Origin: Rhabditoides inermis | Taxonomy: Eukaryota; Nematoda; Chromadorea; Rhabditida; Rhabditidae | NCBI GenBank assembly: GCA_963966185.1 | Contig: CAWZYM010000384.1 | Coordinates: 186,001-250,000, forward strand | Length of the DNA: 64,000 nucleotides | Direction: 5' to 3' | Shown here: piece by piece, positions 24,001 through 36,743 of the stretch | Numbering within the stretch: the first letter of the stretch is position 1 | Layout of the letters: every line of letters begins with the position of its first letter | Notes under the pieces: model-generated | Told to the model about the DNA's origin: nothing | The model's database searches: none | The model's input: only the letters and a program-made list of their open reading frames with translations | Position numbers and translations under genes: made by a program

Positions 24001-26911
24001 ATGCCGTCGTCGGCTCGCGGAGGCGGCGTGGCGCTGGCGGGCAGTTACGCAGGCGGGAAGGAGAAGGGCTGCGTGGCTGCCCACCCCGGCAGCACCGTCC
24101 ACATGCGCATGTTCGCCAACTGGGAGATGGACAGGGCGTCCACACTCGCTGTGCAGAGGTGAGGGCTATGGGATTATCGCAGTTTGGAGTTGGGACGATT
24201 CCACCTCACACCCTGACATGAATTGCGCGTTGCGTGTGTGCAAAGGTCACTATTATAGAATTCAGATGACTCATTTTGATATGGCAGCATCGTGTATCTC
24301 TCATTCCCCCCTCTCTCTCCTCTCGCCCCACTCTCTCATTTCCGGAATACTATTGCCAATGCGCTCTCTCCTCCCTCATTCCACAATGAGAGAATGAGGC
24401 GACACTGCCTCATTAAGGGATGCGGGGAGAGGAAGTGCGAGAGAGCGTGGCGAGTGGAGAGGCGCAGACGTGCAAGTGGCGGAGAGAGTGTGATGGGGGA
24501 AGAGGGCGCGAGGGGCGTCAGCTGACACTCACTGGTGTCATGCGTTCTGCGTCCAATAAGGCAACCCACAAACACACTGGGGCTCTTTATTTTCGCCTTT
24601 TCACGACGTGAACCTCAATTTTGGCATTTCTTGACAGAAGAGGACGTATAGGGTAGGATATTTTGAGAAATAGAGAAGAGAGATAGGGGATGGGAATAAG
24701 GATAGTGCTATATATAGTCACTTGGATTCGCACTCTGGTATTCAGAAGGTGAGAGGAGGACATTTACATACAATACAATACAATACGATGTGCTAAGTCA
24801 CAACAACCAACAGAAAGAGTTGAGGCACTTGTTTCGCCCTATCCTCAGTTACTAAGGTTTAACCAAACAAACAACCTTATTATTACGCCTTCATGATTCT
24901 CGACGAAAATCCATTCACTCAATATCTGAGAACGATTAAGTACACTAAAAACATATAAAAAAACGTTTGGCTCGACCTTTTGAAACTCGTCAATTAATAT
25001 CAATCAATACCTCCTATTGGTTGCTTTTCTGCAGGGTGTTCACCGTGTCTGTCACTTCCGTCTTCCTCTCCGCCCTTCCCGCTCCTCCCGCGCACTCCAT
25101 CGTACTCACCGCAAAGCTTCAGGTACGATAGCTAGGGTACTGTACTGTGAATATTTGAGATACTGGATGCTGTAAAAGATAGTTGGTGTTTGTAATTAAA
25201 AGTGATATAGTTCTATCGAAACTAGCAATCCACAAGCACGGTTGAAGCCTGGCGATTTTCATGAGGGTTAAGGGTTATTTTTTCGTAGGATGCAGTGAGT
25301 AGCAGTGGTACTTGCAGGGTCACAAGCGCAGTCTGCGCAGCAACGACATCCCACTGGTCTCCCACCAGAACGCGCCACTCGATATGGATGTGGATGTGCA
25401 GTTCACGATACAGGTAGGGATTGAGTGAGAGAGAGAGAGAGAGAGGAAGGGAGAGAGGGAGAGAGGGAGCTCTTTGAACGGTTCAATCGATGAGTTGACG
25501 TAGTCGTAGTCGTGTAAAAGAGCAAGCACGGGCGAGATTCACCCACTTTTCTATTGCAGTACCCGCACTTTCTCAAGCGCAAATCGAACGTGCTGCAGCT
25601 GCTCATACAGAGACGGAGAAAGTACAAGAACAGGTACGCATAATGATAATGATATTGGTACATTGATTGATTATCGATTGATTGCAGACCAATACCCGGC
25701 GGCTTCAAGACGCTAGCGATTGGCTCGATCGATTTGACCCAGGTCAGTGTTTTATTAAATTAGTGCGATCACATCGGTTGCGTGTACTCTGTTTGCTGTT
25801 TCGGTGTTGCGTTGATTCGATAGACAATTTGTGTCTCGGCTCTCTTCCGGGTTTGCGAATTCCAATACCAATTACGAGACGTCTCGTTTTTGAGAACTGT
25901 CCAATTTACCATGGTAGGCATGGGGGTCCAAAAGTTTTTGTTTCTCCGTGCTTGTTACTGCCGGCGTGCGGGGATAATATTATGTAGGGTTTCACTTCTT
26001 TTATGCATTGTTGCTAGGCTATATAAATATGTAGTATCTGACTTAATATATGTCGGATTGTATACAGTGTATACTCTTCGCCCTTCAAGCAGAGTTCGTT
26101 TAATTAATGTTGTGATTATCACAAGACAATAACCAACTCGGTGATATTTGTCTTTTGGGATTAGATTTGCTCGTTGGACATAAACGTTCTATGGGAATAT
26201 GCGTAATGGAGAGATGTTCTCTAGCGATCAGGAAGGATTGAAGGAAGCGGATATTATGTATTATGTTTATCCACATATTTTTATCCTGGCGGGGGTGAGT
26301 CTCGTGATTTCACATTATCCCATCATGCCTACGATGGAATTCCAGAGATCGCAGTGTAATCCGATCACATTTGAATGTCGTACAATTAGGGTTCTCAAAC
26401 GAGCGATGAAAGGAAAATGATGTAGGGTAGGGCATATTTGCGGCGTAGCGTAGAGTCTAGAGTGAATACCTTCTCGCAATCCACCCCCTACAGGTTCTTC
26501 AACAAGGCGGTTCGATTCGGGAAGTCGCCCTCTGGACCGGCGACGATTTCACCAAGGAGAACGGTCAGCCTGTCCACTCATAACAATGAAATATGAAAGC
26601 ATTGTGAAATTATGAATCCAATACCAATTACGAGGCGTGTCTCGTTTTTGAGAACTGTTTAATTTACCATGATAGTCATGGACGTCCAAAAGGTTTTGTT
26701 GTGGTGTGGTTTTTTTTCATTCCTTTTGGGTTCGACAATGTTTTGGCTCGATTCGTCACACATGTTTTACGACCTGCTCAGTTATGATCATGTTTGTTTA
26801 CTTTTTTTGCGTCTTCGATTCGATGTATACTCTGCAATTTCAAACACCAGCTGACGAGGTGTGTTGATTTCGTGGCCGCGATCGCATGTGACAATCGCTC
26901 CGGTCTACCCC

Positions 26912-26988
<77 letters not shown>

Positions 26989-29721
26989 ACTCTCTCACTC
27001 TCCACTCTCTCCCTGACACGCTCACTCTCTCCCTCTCGATCACTTTAGACTCGAGTAATTGTTGTGACACTCTTTCCGAAAGGTTGTTTATTATAGTAAG
27101 GGACGATATATTTTTTTATTGGTTGTCTTTTCAATGCGAGCGTGGTTTTGCAAAACGAGAGATGTTTTGAGAAAATAAGCGAGAAAGAGAGAGATTTCAT
27201 GTTGTCTACAATGTGAGGGTGTGGGGATAGAATCACCACTAGAAACGGGCGTCTACATAAAAAAAATATGCTAGGCTAGTATGTTGAAACGAGTGTGGGG
27301 ATAGGGGGATTTGCAAGAGAGATTATCTCCAAACCACTCTCCGAAACAATTTCATACTTTCATTTTTTTGTGAGAATGGGGATTGTCGCTTTTAGGGGTT
27401 GCATGTTATCATGATATAGTATCATTACATTATTATAATAAGTACATGTTATCAGACACTTATCGAAACATTGTGTGGCAATTTATAGCTGCGTGTTTCG
27501 AATGTCTGACAGAGAAAGACGAAAGAAGTAGGAAAAGGGGTCTTTTTGCGGTGCTGCACTCACATCCACATGTTTAGCGGTTGTTGAATGGGGGTTAGTT
27601 GAGAACAGGAGACTGGGAGGAGAGAATTGCAAGAGAGTGTGTGCAAGAGAAAAAGAGAGAATTGAGTGAAGACATGAATGAGTTTGGAACGGTATCGATG
27701 AAATGTTTGCAGATCGTAGTTCGAATATAGAAATGTTCATGTTTGTAGAGTGTTTAAGGGGGGGGGGGGAATGAGTAAACGCGTGGATGGAAGTATGGCT
27801 GCTGGTGTGACGAGTGAGGGATTAACATTCTTATCATTTCTTGAAGAATTTTTAAAAAAAATATGTTATTTTCTTTTTGAACACGTTTACATAGTTGATC
27901 TGTTCAAGAAACAAATACTCTTTCGACGCCTGTCATACATAAAACAATACCTATAATTGGGCACATAATCATATTATACACTGTGTGATTTATTGATACT
28001 GAACAAGCAATATCAATCTTTTAGTAAATAATGCATGACGATTGACGATGGCTTTCTTTCAGCTACTCCGATCGGTCGTCTCTCGCTGTCTTCTTGCCAA
28101 TCTTCTCCCATCGACGAGGAAGGGACAGACGGAAGGGAGAGGAAGGATAAGGTACACGAGGGGCGGAAGAAATCAAATTTGTTTTCTTTTTCATGTGATG
28201 TGTGTCGTATGGTTTGCTCTGTAGGCGATGGATGGTCTTCTGTCGTCGGACACTGAATCGGAGGAAGAAGACGACGGAGTGGACAGTGACACACAGATGA
28301 GAAGGACGGGAGGAGGGGGACAGGGAGGACAGGGGTCAGTCAGGGGAAGGGGGGGGGGGAAGAGTCACCGTTAGAAGATGAATAAGTTACTTGACTAATT
28401 GACGTACTAGCACATATGTTCGCATCTTTTCACCTTGTCGATCAATCTTACCCATCTCATTCCCATTCCACACGCACAGTCAGTTACTGCAACCCCCCAC
28501 ACTATACGTTTCACGACAAACATTTATAAAACATAACATTTGGCGACTCGTCCATTATACGTGCGCATTAGAAATGATATCATTTCTCTGACACGTCCTA
28601 TTGGACCAACAAAGACAAAAATCCAAAATGTTCGCATCATCATCTTGTCAATGACTTCTACCATACATCAAATATGATCGAAAAATTGGCAGGTTTGATA
28701 GAACTCTGAAAAACATTCATCGTAATTCAATCGGTTTGCAGCCTGCACGACTCTCGGATGCGCAAGATGGCACACCGCAAGAACCTCCGACAGAAGTTCG
28801 CCAGCCTGCTCAGGAAGTTCAAGGCTAACGAGGAACAGGTAAGGGCTTTCCCAATTACAATGTTGCTCCTACTGTCAGAGATTTTTTGACACACAAATGA
28901 GTAAAAATCCATCGATTGCCGATTGAGGTAATCCATTTTTTTTACTATAAAGTGGAGCAAAATATGGTACAACGCAATGAGTATTGATTAATAACAGGCC
29001 CTGGTGCACTCTGCTCGCAACTCTGTCGCCCGCACGCCCACCGCCAAGGAACTCGAGGCACTATTCGATGAACTCGACGATCTCAGCGACTCGGGTGAGT
29101 GGGCGGAGCCAGAAGGGGCAGGGTATGAATAACCGTACTCTCCATTTTACGACGTGTTGAATATAGTTTAGTGCATGAGCACTCTGTGATGACTAACTGG
29201 AATATGTTATAAAAAATGCGGTGTGGGATAATGATATATTGTGCTATGGAGGGAAGGGGGAATAGAGGTGTGAAGCGTGTTTGAAAAAAATACAGAGAAA
29301 CAAATGTATAGATACTGTGTGGTTGCAGGGAACGAGGGCGGAGTGGCGGCTGATGAGCTGTCGATCGGATCGAACCCGCGCCCCGCACTCCGACCATTCT
29401 TCTCCACCAGTCGAGAGATACTACCCGCCATATACGACGGAGGACCGGCAGGCGCGGGAAGTGAGAGCGAGGTGAGCAAGGGAACACATCGGTAATATTA
29501 AACATTATTAAGTTGGTTAGTATTATTAGACACTAGACATGGTAGATAATTGACACAATGGGATGAGGTTATTGTTTTTAGGAGGAGGCTGGGTGGAGCA
29601 GCGAGACGGACGGAGTGGGCGGGGCGACGACGACCGGGGCGGGGGCCAGCGGGTCCGACGAGGCAGAAGGACACAGGGCGGACAGGATGGTGAGGGAGGG
29701 AGGAAGGGAGGAAGGGAGAGA

Positions 29722-29779
<58 letters not shown>

Positions 29780-32700
29780 CCGTCTGTTCAGCCGCACTCG
29801 ACTACGGCGACGAGTATCTCTCGTGTAGCGGGTGTACCGCGCAACAACACGGTCGATCAGGTACACATTCCATCTTCTATCCTATGGCAACGCCATTCTT
29901 GACATGTATCACATTTGCATATGATGAATGTGTGTGTTTGCAGTTGTGGCAGCAGCAGCAGCCGTCTTCGTCCGCCTCCTGCACTGCCCCCTTGGAACCG
30001 GCCCTTCCCGTGTGGCTGGTGTGGGCTGGAGAAGCACCCATTGCGGGAGGAGAGAAGGGTGCGTGGGGGAGGAGGGGCATCCCCTTTCATACACTCTGAC
30101 GAGGAGTGTCGTTAGAGCCACACCCTCGGATCCGAACCAAATTGATAAGATACCTTAGTTAGGACCCCAAACATCGATTTATGGTGTTACTTTTTCCTAC
30201 GCGCCATATACGTTTCCAGTACGAAAACGTACATGGCTGGTTTTTAGCTACCTCATACCACCTCTGGCTGATAGAGAACGAGCCGTTGTGGCCTAGTGGT
30301 TAGCGGATCACGCTGTCAGACGAGAGGCTGGGGTTCGAGCCTGCGCACACGTATTTTGTTTTGCTAGCACTTTCTGAACTTCGCGTTTCTAGTTTATAGA
30401 CAGAACACAGATATCAAATGTTCATGCTTTGTTATAACAGTTTCCAAACTTGGTTTCAGCCTATCAAGTGTTTGAAGTGTTAACGAAGTGCACTAGAACG
30501 GTATTAGAAGCCAATCACACAAAAAATTGTCCAAAAATAGACTAATTTGTAGTTACAAACGAATGGAAGCACATCGCAAGAAAAAACTTCAAGTCCACGT
30601 CCAGAAAGTGTTGACAAAACAAAAATCGTGCGCGGACTCGAACCCCAGCCTCTCGTCTGACAGACTGATCCGCTAACCACTAGGCCATAACAGCTCGGTC
30701 TCTGACCGCCAGAGGTGGAGTGAGGTAGCTAAAAACCAGCCCTGTACGTTTTCGTACTGGAAACGTATAGGGCGCGTAGGAAAAAGTAACTCCATAAATC
30801 GATGTCTGGGGTCCTAATCAAGGTATCCTATCAATTTGGTTCGTATCGGAGGGTGTGGCTCTAACGACACTCCTCGTGAGTAGGGGAGAATGGAGAGAAT
30901 ATGATGAAGAGATGGAAAGAATACAGAGAGAGAGAGAGAGAGAGAGAAAAAGAGGATCATATAGATCTGTCTAGGCTCTTCCCTCCGCGTTATCCCCTGT
31001 TCCTCTCTCCACCACGTGCGCTCTGCCATACAGTGCATTGTTGGAGGCATCGCCAACTTGTCAGTTTTTTTTTGGTTTAATTTTATTACTTTATGTATTC
31101 ATTTCTCTCTAGTTTTGTTTGAGATTTGAGTATTGTTAAATGGGGTGTTTAAGTGACGTGCTGTTGAGCTGCGTAAACCCCTACTGTTGTAGTTTATGGC
31201 GTGTTACATATCACATATTTCACCCACAGTAATGATAAATATACCTATAAAATGTCTAATACATATGTAAAATTTTGTTTTAGCTGCAACTCGAACTCTG
31301 CAGCTCCGGCTGTCACATGGGTGGGTCTGGCGGGTGGAGACAGACTCGTAGGATGTGTGCTCAGGTGAGAGGGGGCGGGCACTCGGGGGCGGGGCTTGTC
31401 GCTTTGGTTGTGGTTTTTTTAATGTACGTCACATGCTTACAGTCTACACATTGGTTCTCTTACAATTCTTCGAACTAATGTTGTGGGTGAAACTTATTCG
31501 GCGCGGGACATGGGAAAAATGGTTTTTAGTCTCTAATTAAACATTGTTCGCAGAGCGTTCGTGGACATTGCGTTGCAGCACAAGAGCAGCACCAGTTGGC
31601 TACAGTACCTGAGGTAAGGGACAGTTTTTTTTTAATATTTCCCTGGCGATTTTTTTGCGGGGACCACCTTTTTGTTTAGGTTCGCAGTTCTCCCCCCTCA
31701 AGGTTCGCTGATTGGTCGATTAGTTCTCGGTGAGTGTGTGAGGGTGCTCTATAAGGTGTTGTCAGTGAGTTTGGTCCATTATGCAAATTTAGTCAGCTAA
31801 GGGACCATCATCTCAAAGTGTCCAGTTTTGTTCCAACTAACTTTTTGAAAGCTAGTTCGATTTGTCTCACTATTCTGAAACACATTTTGTATGCATAGTT
31901 TCACCTAGCCACGTCTCAAGAAGTTATGACCGAAAAGTATATTTTTTTCGAATATTTTTTGGATTGCCGCCCCGCGACATACATCGGCGGTACATCATGA
32001 AATATGTAAATTGAGGCGATGACGATTTTCAGGCCTGGACCCTCTTCTCGATCAGTTGTCGAGGGATGTGTGGGAGCGGTGGGCAGAGCTGACAGCACAG
32101 GTGAGAGTGAGAGAGGAAGGGACTGGAGGAGAGGAAGTTCAAAAGTTTTTTTTTTCAGGAACAGCGCTCGGTGTTTGATCGAATGGACTCGTGGCTGGCG
32201 TGTGGTGGCGTATGCGTGCAATTGCCAATAGGAGAGGCCATGCTCCAAACGGGAGTGGGCAGGGAGGGGAAGGGAGCAGCGGGGGGAGCAGGAGCAGCAG
32301 CGGCAGGAGCAGAGGTGGACAAGGCAGCAGTCGGGGTGAGTGGGATGAGAGTGATATCGAGTACATGTGTATTTTCAGTGCGAGTCGGCCAAGTTGTTCG
32401 TTCCGTTTCTTTCGGAGGTGCGTGTGGGACAGGGGGAGGAGGAGGAGTGTGCCGGCGTGAACAGTCCGAGGGAGAAGGGAGCAGGAGTAGCGGAGAAGGA
32501 GGAGGAGCGGCCGCCAGCCACCTCTCAAGTGGGCGGAGCGTCGATGGGCGGCGCTTCACAACAAGGAGGTGGCAGCCCGCCTGCCTCGCCGCACTGCAAG
32601 CACGGAGAGGGCAGCAAGGACATGCACGTCGAGTACTGGACTAATCAGCAGGGGGTGAGTGGGCGGAGCGTTCGGGGGCGGGGTTACGAGGTTAATATTG

Positions 32701-34053
32701 AAATTGCACTCCATAACACAATGATATAATTTCTTTTCATGAATACGTTTCTGCATGTACTGATAGTCGCTTTGTGAAATTGTGTCTTAATTAGTTGTTT
32801 GTTTTGTAAAAAAAAAACCATAATAGATAATAAGAGGAATAAATTCTCTTTTAAAAAGTACAAGCGTAAAGCACCTCTGTTTGGGTCTATCTCAATTCAA
32901 CAAAAGCACATGCATAAAACTATTATTTCTACACTAAACTATAAACACAAACCTGCTCTCTCAAACGATTTGTAGAAACGTATACTTTATCGCTAATTTA
33001 TCAACAGGAGCTATATAATATACTTTCTTATTTTTCATGAAAGCATTGTGAGAATCAATAAATAGCTATAGAACAATCGTTTAGTTTACAATGATGTTTT
33101 GATTATTTTTGAATGTAGACAAATACAAGAGCTTTTTGATAGATGATAGATGACTCATTTGATAAATGGGTTGATAGAATGTGAGTATATAATGTGTGTG
33201 TGTGTGTGTGTGTGTGTGCAATAGTATATTCAGCTTTGCATTTTATTGTCAATGTATTTGTGATCGTTTTGAGATAGCAGGTTTGTGTTTATAGTTTAGT
33301 GTAGAAATAATAGTTTTATGCATGTGCTTTTGTTGAATTGAGATAGACCCAAACAGAAGAGCTTTACGCTTGTACTTTTTAAAAGAGAATGAATGTCCTG
33401 AATTTCGAAGAAATTTTCTTTTTTTCAAACGCTATTGTATTTTAAACAACAAAAATAACAACAACAATACAACGCGCGTGAACAACGACGCAAATCACAA
33501 ACAGTGGGCACATTATCGCGCTCTCCCGCACACATTCCGCATCACGAACCAATGAGCGCGCGGGGGCGGGGCTAGTGAGCGGGTCTTTCAGCGAATCAGC
33601 GACCAGCAGCATACCTCACAGACGTGCAGACCTAACCAGCGAACATATTTTTGGGTCTTAAACTATTGTTTCATGTTTTGTTTTGGTTTATAGTTGTTCA
33701 ACGGACGATTTAGAGACAATATCATGATATAATACTGAAACATTTATTATTTAAATGACTTACAAGCGATTTTGGCGGCCCTGCGGGCCGAGCGACTTTG
33801 CGCGCCGCTGGATAAGACCCAAACGATCGGCGCTTCGCGCCGATCCTGATATTGCACGGAACCCAATTCAATTTCAGGATTCCTCTGTACTCGCTCCCAT
33901 GTCAACTACACCCAATTCAAAGAAGGACAATGCGAACAATGCGAAGGGAAGTATCAAGGTGAGAGAGGAGAGAGGGGGGATACAAGGATAGAGAGAACTA
34001 CTGTGATACTCTATACTATACATGCTTTCCACCTGTACTTACTTACCAGCTTT

Positions 34054-34108
<55 letters not shown>

Positions 34109-34585
34109 AGGGAAAGAGACATTTCTCTCCTCTCAGACGTCGTTCCGCACCCTGATGATCACTCGCTGGCCGCATTCGCCCCTCCTCCAACTGGCATTTG
34201 TCAAGGAGAAGAAGGAGAAGGGCAAGGAGAAGATGATGATGAAACTCGGCATGAAGGGACGGCAGGTGCGGGGGGCGGGGCGAGACTGGGCGGGACTTTC
34301 GGTTGCATGGAAATGAATTGTTGTGTTGCAGAAGCCTTCGGACGCGGACCATCCGCCTGTGTTGGTCTCGGCGGTCAGTCGACTGCTCTGTTCGGCAACC
34401 AGAAAGGAGGGGGGACTGACAGGTGAGATGGAGGGAGGGGGGCAGGGAGGGGGAGAGAGAAAGAATTGATTTCAGTGCACGTCGATGGCTCTTCTTACTC
34501 AGACGTTCGATTCTTCCAGACCAGTTCCCAGTGGCAGACTCATGTGAAACACTTTCCCATCTCTCTCATATCGGATACCGTTTGA
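24001..34585 (+). CDS. PACS: PACS family phosphofurin acidic cluster sorting protein
   Basis: Twenty-five exons: 24001-24158, 25035-25122, 25318-25413, 25560-25633, 25688-25742, 26494-26563, 28063-28151, 28225-28334, 28742-28838, 28998-29094, 29329-29471, 29582-29689, 29792-29860, 29944-30058, 30975-31059, 31284-31364, 31554-31613, 31680-31729, 32033-32100, 32159-32335, 32379-32654, 33878-33958, 34137-34265, 34332-34422, 34476-34585. They close in phase to 858 aa, like vertebrate PACS2. The N-terminal cargo-binding region has MFANWEMDR and [12 protein letters not shown]. An acidic Ser cluster ([14 protein letters not shown]) follows, then [37 protein letters not shown] and the family tail [16 protein letters not shown] proteins link acidic-cluster cargo such as furin to adaptor complexes for endosome-TGN sorting, and act at ER-mitochondria contacts; the acidic cluster is the expected CK2-controlled switch. 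Exons 20-21 carry Gly/Ala/Pro-rich linkers. Confidence 0.93.
25861..26710 (+). repeat. Direct repeat pair flanking PACS exon 6
   Basis: About 100 bp at 25861-25960 (CCAATACCAATTACGAG, then CTCGTTTTTGAGAACTGT) recurs at 26612-26710 in the same orientation. PACS exon 6 (26494-26563) lies between the copies. Looser similarity continues downstream of both. Confidence 0.7.
30100..30876. mobile_element. Foldback element with Asp-tRNA-like sequence in both arms
   Basis: Arms of about 275 bp (30100-30375 and about 30597-30876) are inverted copies, starting CGAGGAGTGTCG and ending CGACACTCCTCG, around a loop of about 220 bp. TGA flanks both ends. Each arm carries a tRNA-like block. In the left arm the A box TGGCCTAGTGG (30289) and B box GGTTCGAGCCT (30332) are about 43 bp apart, as in a tRNA, and GTC falls at the anticodon position. 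The acceptor stem does not pair, so this is a SINE-like relic rather than a functional tRNA. It lies in the 30059-30974 intron of PACS. Confidence 0.85.
32843..33390. mobile_element. Long inverted-repeat element in a PACS intron
   Basis: About 120 bp beginning ATTCTCTTTTAAAAAGTAC is repeated as its reverse complement ending at 33390 (GTACTTTTTAAAAGAGAAT). The arms are nearly identical through TAGACCCAAACAG and TTTATGCATGTGC. The loop of about 300 bp includes a (TG)n tract at about 33196-33218. There is no ORF. Superfamily unclear. Confidence 0.82.
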
Positions 34586-34690
34586 GACAAAGTACTGTGG
34601 ATACTGTACTCCATATGAGGGTGCGGTAACTACTGTGATACTCTGTACTATACATACTTTCCACCTGTACTTACTTACCAGCTTTGAGAG
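33995..34690 (+). repeat. 62-bp direct duplication around the last PACS exons
   Basis: The segment TACTGTGATACTCT through CCAGCTTTGAGAGA occurs at 33995-34056 (intron 22) and again at 34628-34690 (3' flank), with a few substitutions. In the first copy it leads straight into a (GA)n array. The last three PACS exons lie between the copies. Confidence 0.75.
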
Positions 34691-35590
34691 ATTGTAGTTT
34701 GTTGTAATTGTTGTGTATACCACGTTCTTCTTGCGCGCCCAACACATTCTGATTTCAACTTTGATTTCCGATTGCTTTCCAACCGGTATTTTCCTATGAG
34801 CATTCGCATTTTGTCATGGTATAATGTTCACCGACTATTACTATTGCATGTGTTTTTTAGACTCGCTGCTAATACTAATAAACGTTTTCATTGTAGCGTT
34901 TTGTATCTTTATACTTTATTCTATGTATATCGCCTCCGATCTGTAGCACGGAAAGTTCATATGTTCGTCAAATCCTTGTAAAGTTGTAAAGCAATATTAT
35001 TCTTTTTCTCCTTTTTTTTTGAAAAAAGGAGAAATACTTTGGAAGTCCCCCTATCACTACACTCTATTTTCGCCTTTGATGGTTTGAATCTGCTACCTGG
35101 AATTAGATACTACAACTACATGTTCTTTGCGCGTTCTACAGTTCTACTTAGCGTTAGTTTACGCTTCGTAATCACGCTATTGAAATTCTTTTTCGTCGAA
35201 AGACTTCCTATGAACCCAATACAGATATGTATAGTAATTTGGAATACTATACACCGTATACCGCATTAAAAACGTCACAAAATGCTATTACAACCATTTT
35301 GAAAGAGTTCTATTTAGTAAACAAATATTGTGCATATGCAAGTGTAAAATCAAATTAACAAACAACAGTGAGTGGGTATGGATGATTTGGGACTAAAAAA
35401 ACGTTTGAAGCGCGTGGCGTAGTGAGAGATATCCCAGATTCAGTAACGGCTGAAGATACGTGAGTTGACGTGAACGATATGTGTTATATAGTTGAATTGG
35501 ATATGATTGCGTGGGTGAATGAAGCATGAATGGTGAGTAGTGTAAAAGCGGTTTTGCGTGCACACGAGAGAGACTTTGTCACGTGTTCGT
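34586..35590. other. Intergenic, AT-rich
   Basis: No gene seen. It separates the convergent 3' ends of PACS (+) and the CCE-repeat membrane protein (-). AATAAA occurs near 34876. Confidence 0.6.
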
Positions 35591-36248
35591 TCACCCAGGG
35601 TAGAACGGAGACAGCCTGCGCGCACCTGCATCCATCGTGATTGGAGCAACCTAAAAGTATTGACTTGATGTCACTCATATCGAGGCTGGTTCATCAATAG
35701 AGCTGCGTGAGATACTATGAAATCGTCTCCAATCCTCGTTTTGTAAAAGTATTTCTATAGTCACTATCGCGACTTTTCCCTATTCCTTCTCGTCCATAAG
35801 TAACTGCCGGGTATACGGGTGCATAAGATACCTGTGTCATGTTGGGTCTCTCGATAGTCTCGATGGCAGTGTCGGTTGGGATCTCGTGTGGATGGGAGCG
35901 TTGTCTGGCATGTATGAGGTGGTGTGCGAGTGGCTCGATCACACCCACATACACGAGGGCGCACACCAGAAGGCCGATCAGACCGAGCACCGCGTAGATG
36001 GAGACGAGCGAGCTGCAACCGGACCATGGACATAGGGGTAGACGGTAAACGGTTGAGCAGAGACAAAACTATCGTATGCATGCATCCAGCGCATCACGAG
36101 ATAGTATCACTTACACTTACAAAAATGAGTTTCTCTACATTCAAAAAGTTCAAAAAGTTCATTTGTTTATTTGACCACCATCAATGAGATGATCACTTAT
36201 TGTTAAAAAAGGAGATGTGGAGAGGGAGATGGGACAAGAGGTTAAGAG

Positions 36249-36290
<42 letters not shown>

Positions 36291-36743
36291 AGGGAGAGAG
36301 AGAGAGAGAGAGAGAGAGACTCACTTAGAGTAATTATCGTCGTGCGCGATTTCGGACGAATTCGTGGTCGTGTTGTGGTGCACATTCACTGAAGTACATA
36401 CAGCGCATTCACAACATCTGTGACAACATTCACAACATTCACAACATTCACAACATTCACAACACCGCTGAAACATGAGATTCGACAGAAAACTAGAAAA
36501 AGACCTTTTTATTGAAAATCAAGTTGCCATAATTGACGTCACCCACTGCCGATGAAACTAGCAGTGCTTATGTAAGACTGTACCATAGCCGAGCTATTTT
36601 AGGGGAATGCTGTAATGGTTTGCCGGCGGCTGGCCAACCCTGTGCATACCTTCAGTGGAGTTATTGAGAGTGGAGATGGCAGTTGTCTGATTGAACCACG
36701 CAACAGACAAAAGACAGACAGCACACAGGACAAGACGAGACAT
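35591..36743 (-). CDS. Single-pass membrane protein with CCE-repeat ectodomain
   Basis: Five exons on the minus strand: 36650-36743, 36505-36545, 36325-36467, 35832-36012, 35591-35650. They join in phase to 172 aa. A signal peptide (MSRLVLCAVCLLSVAWF) is followed by several N-glycosylation sites (NQT, NST, NTT, NSS, NYS). Residues 46-69 are a KKR site plus four CCE units, then CCHR, CCEC and AVC. One transmembrane helix follows at about 96-118 (VLGLIGLLVCALVYVGVI), then a 50-residue cytoplasmic tail ending SPFYPG. The 41-bp second exon is inferred because it alone restores the phase. The layout (signal, Cys-rich, one helix, Pro/Tyr tail) recalls Shisa/CYYR1-like adaptors, but I see no clear homology. 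The Cys block is encoded by a 9-bp minisatellite. Confidence 0.68.
36244..36320. repeat. (GA)n array
   Basis: About 75 bp of GA repeats with one GGGAGGGAGG interruption, just after the donor of the CCE exon when read on the plus strand. Confidence 0.95.
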
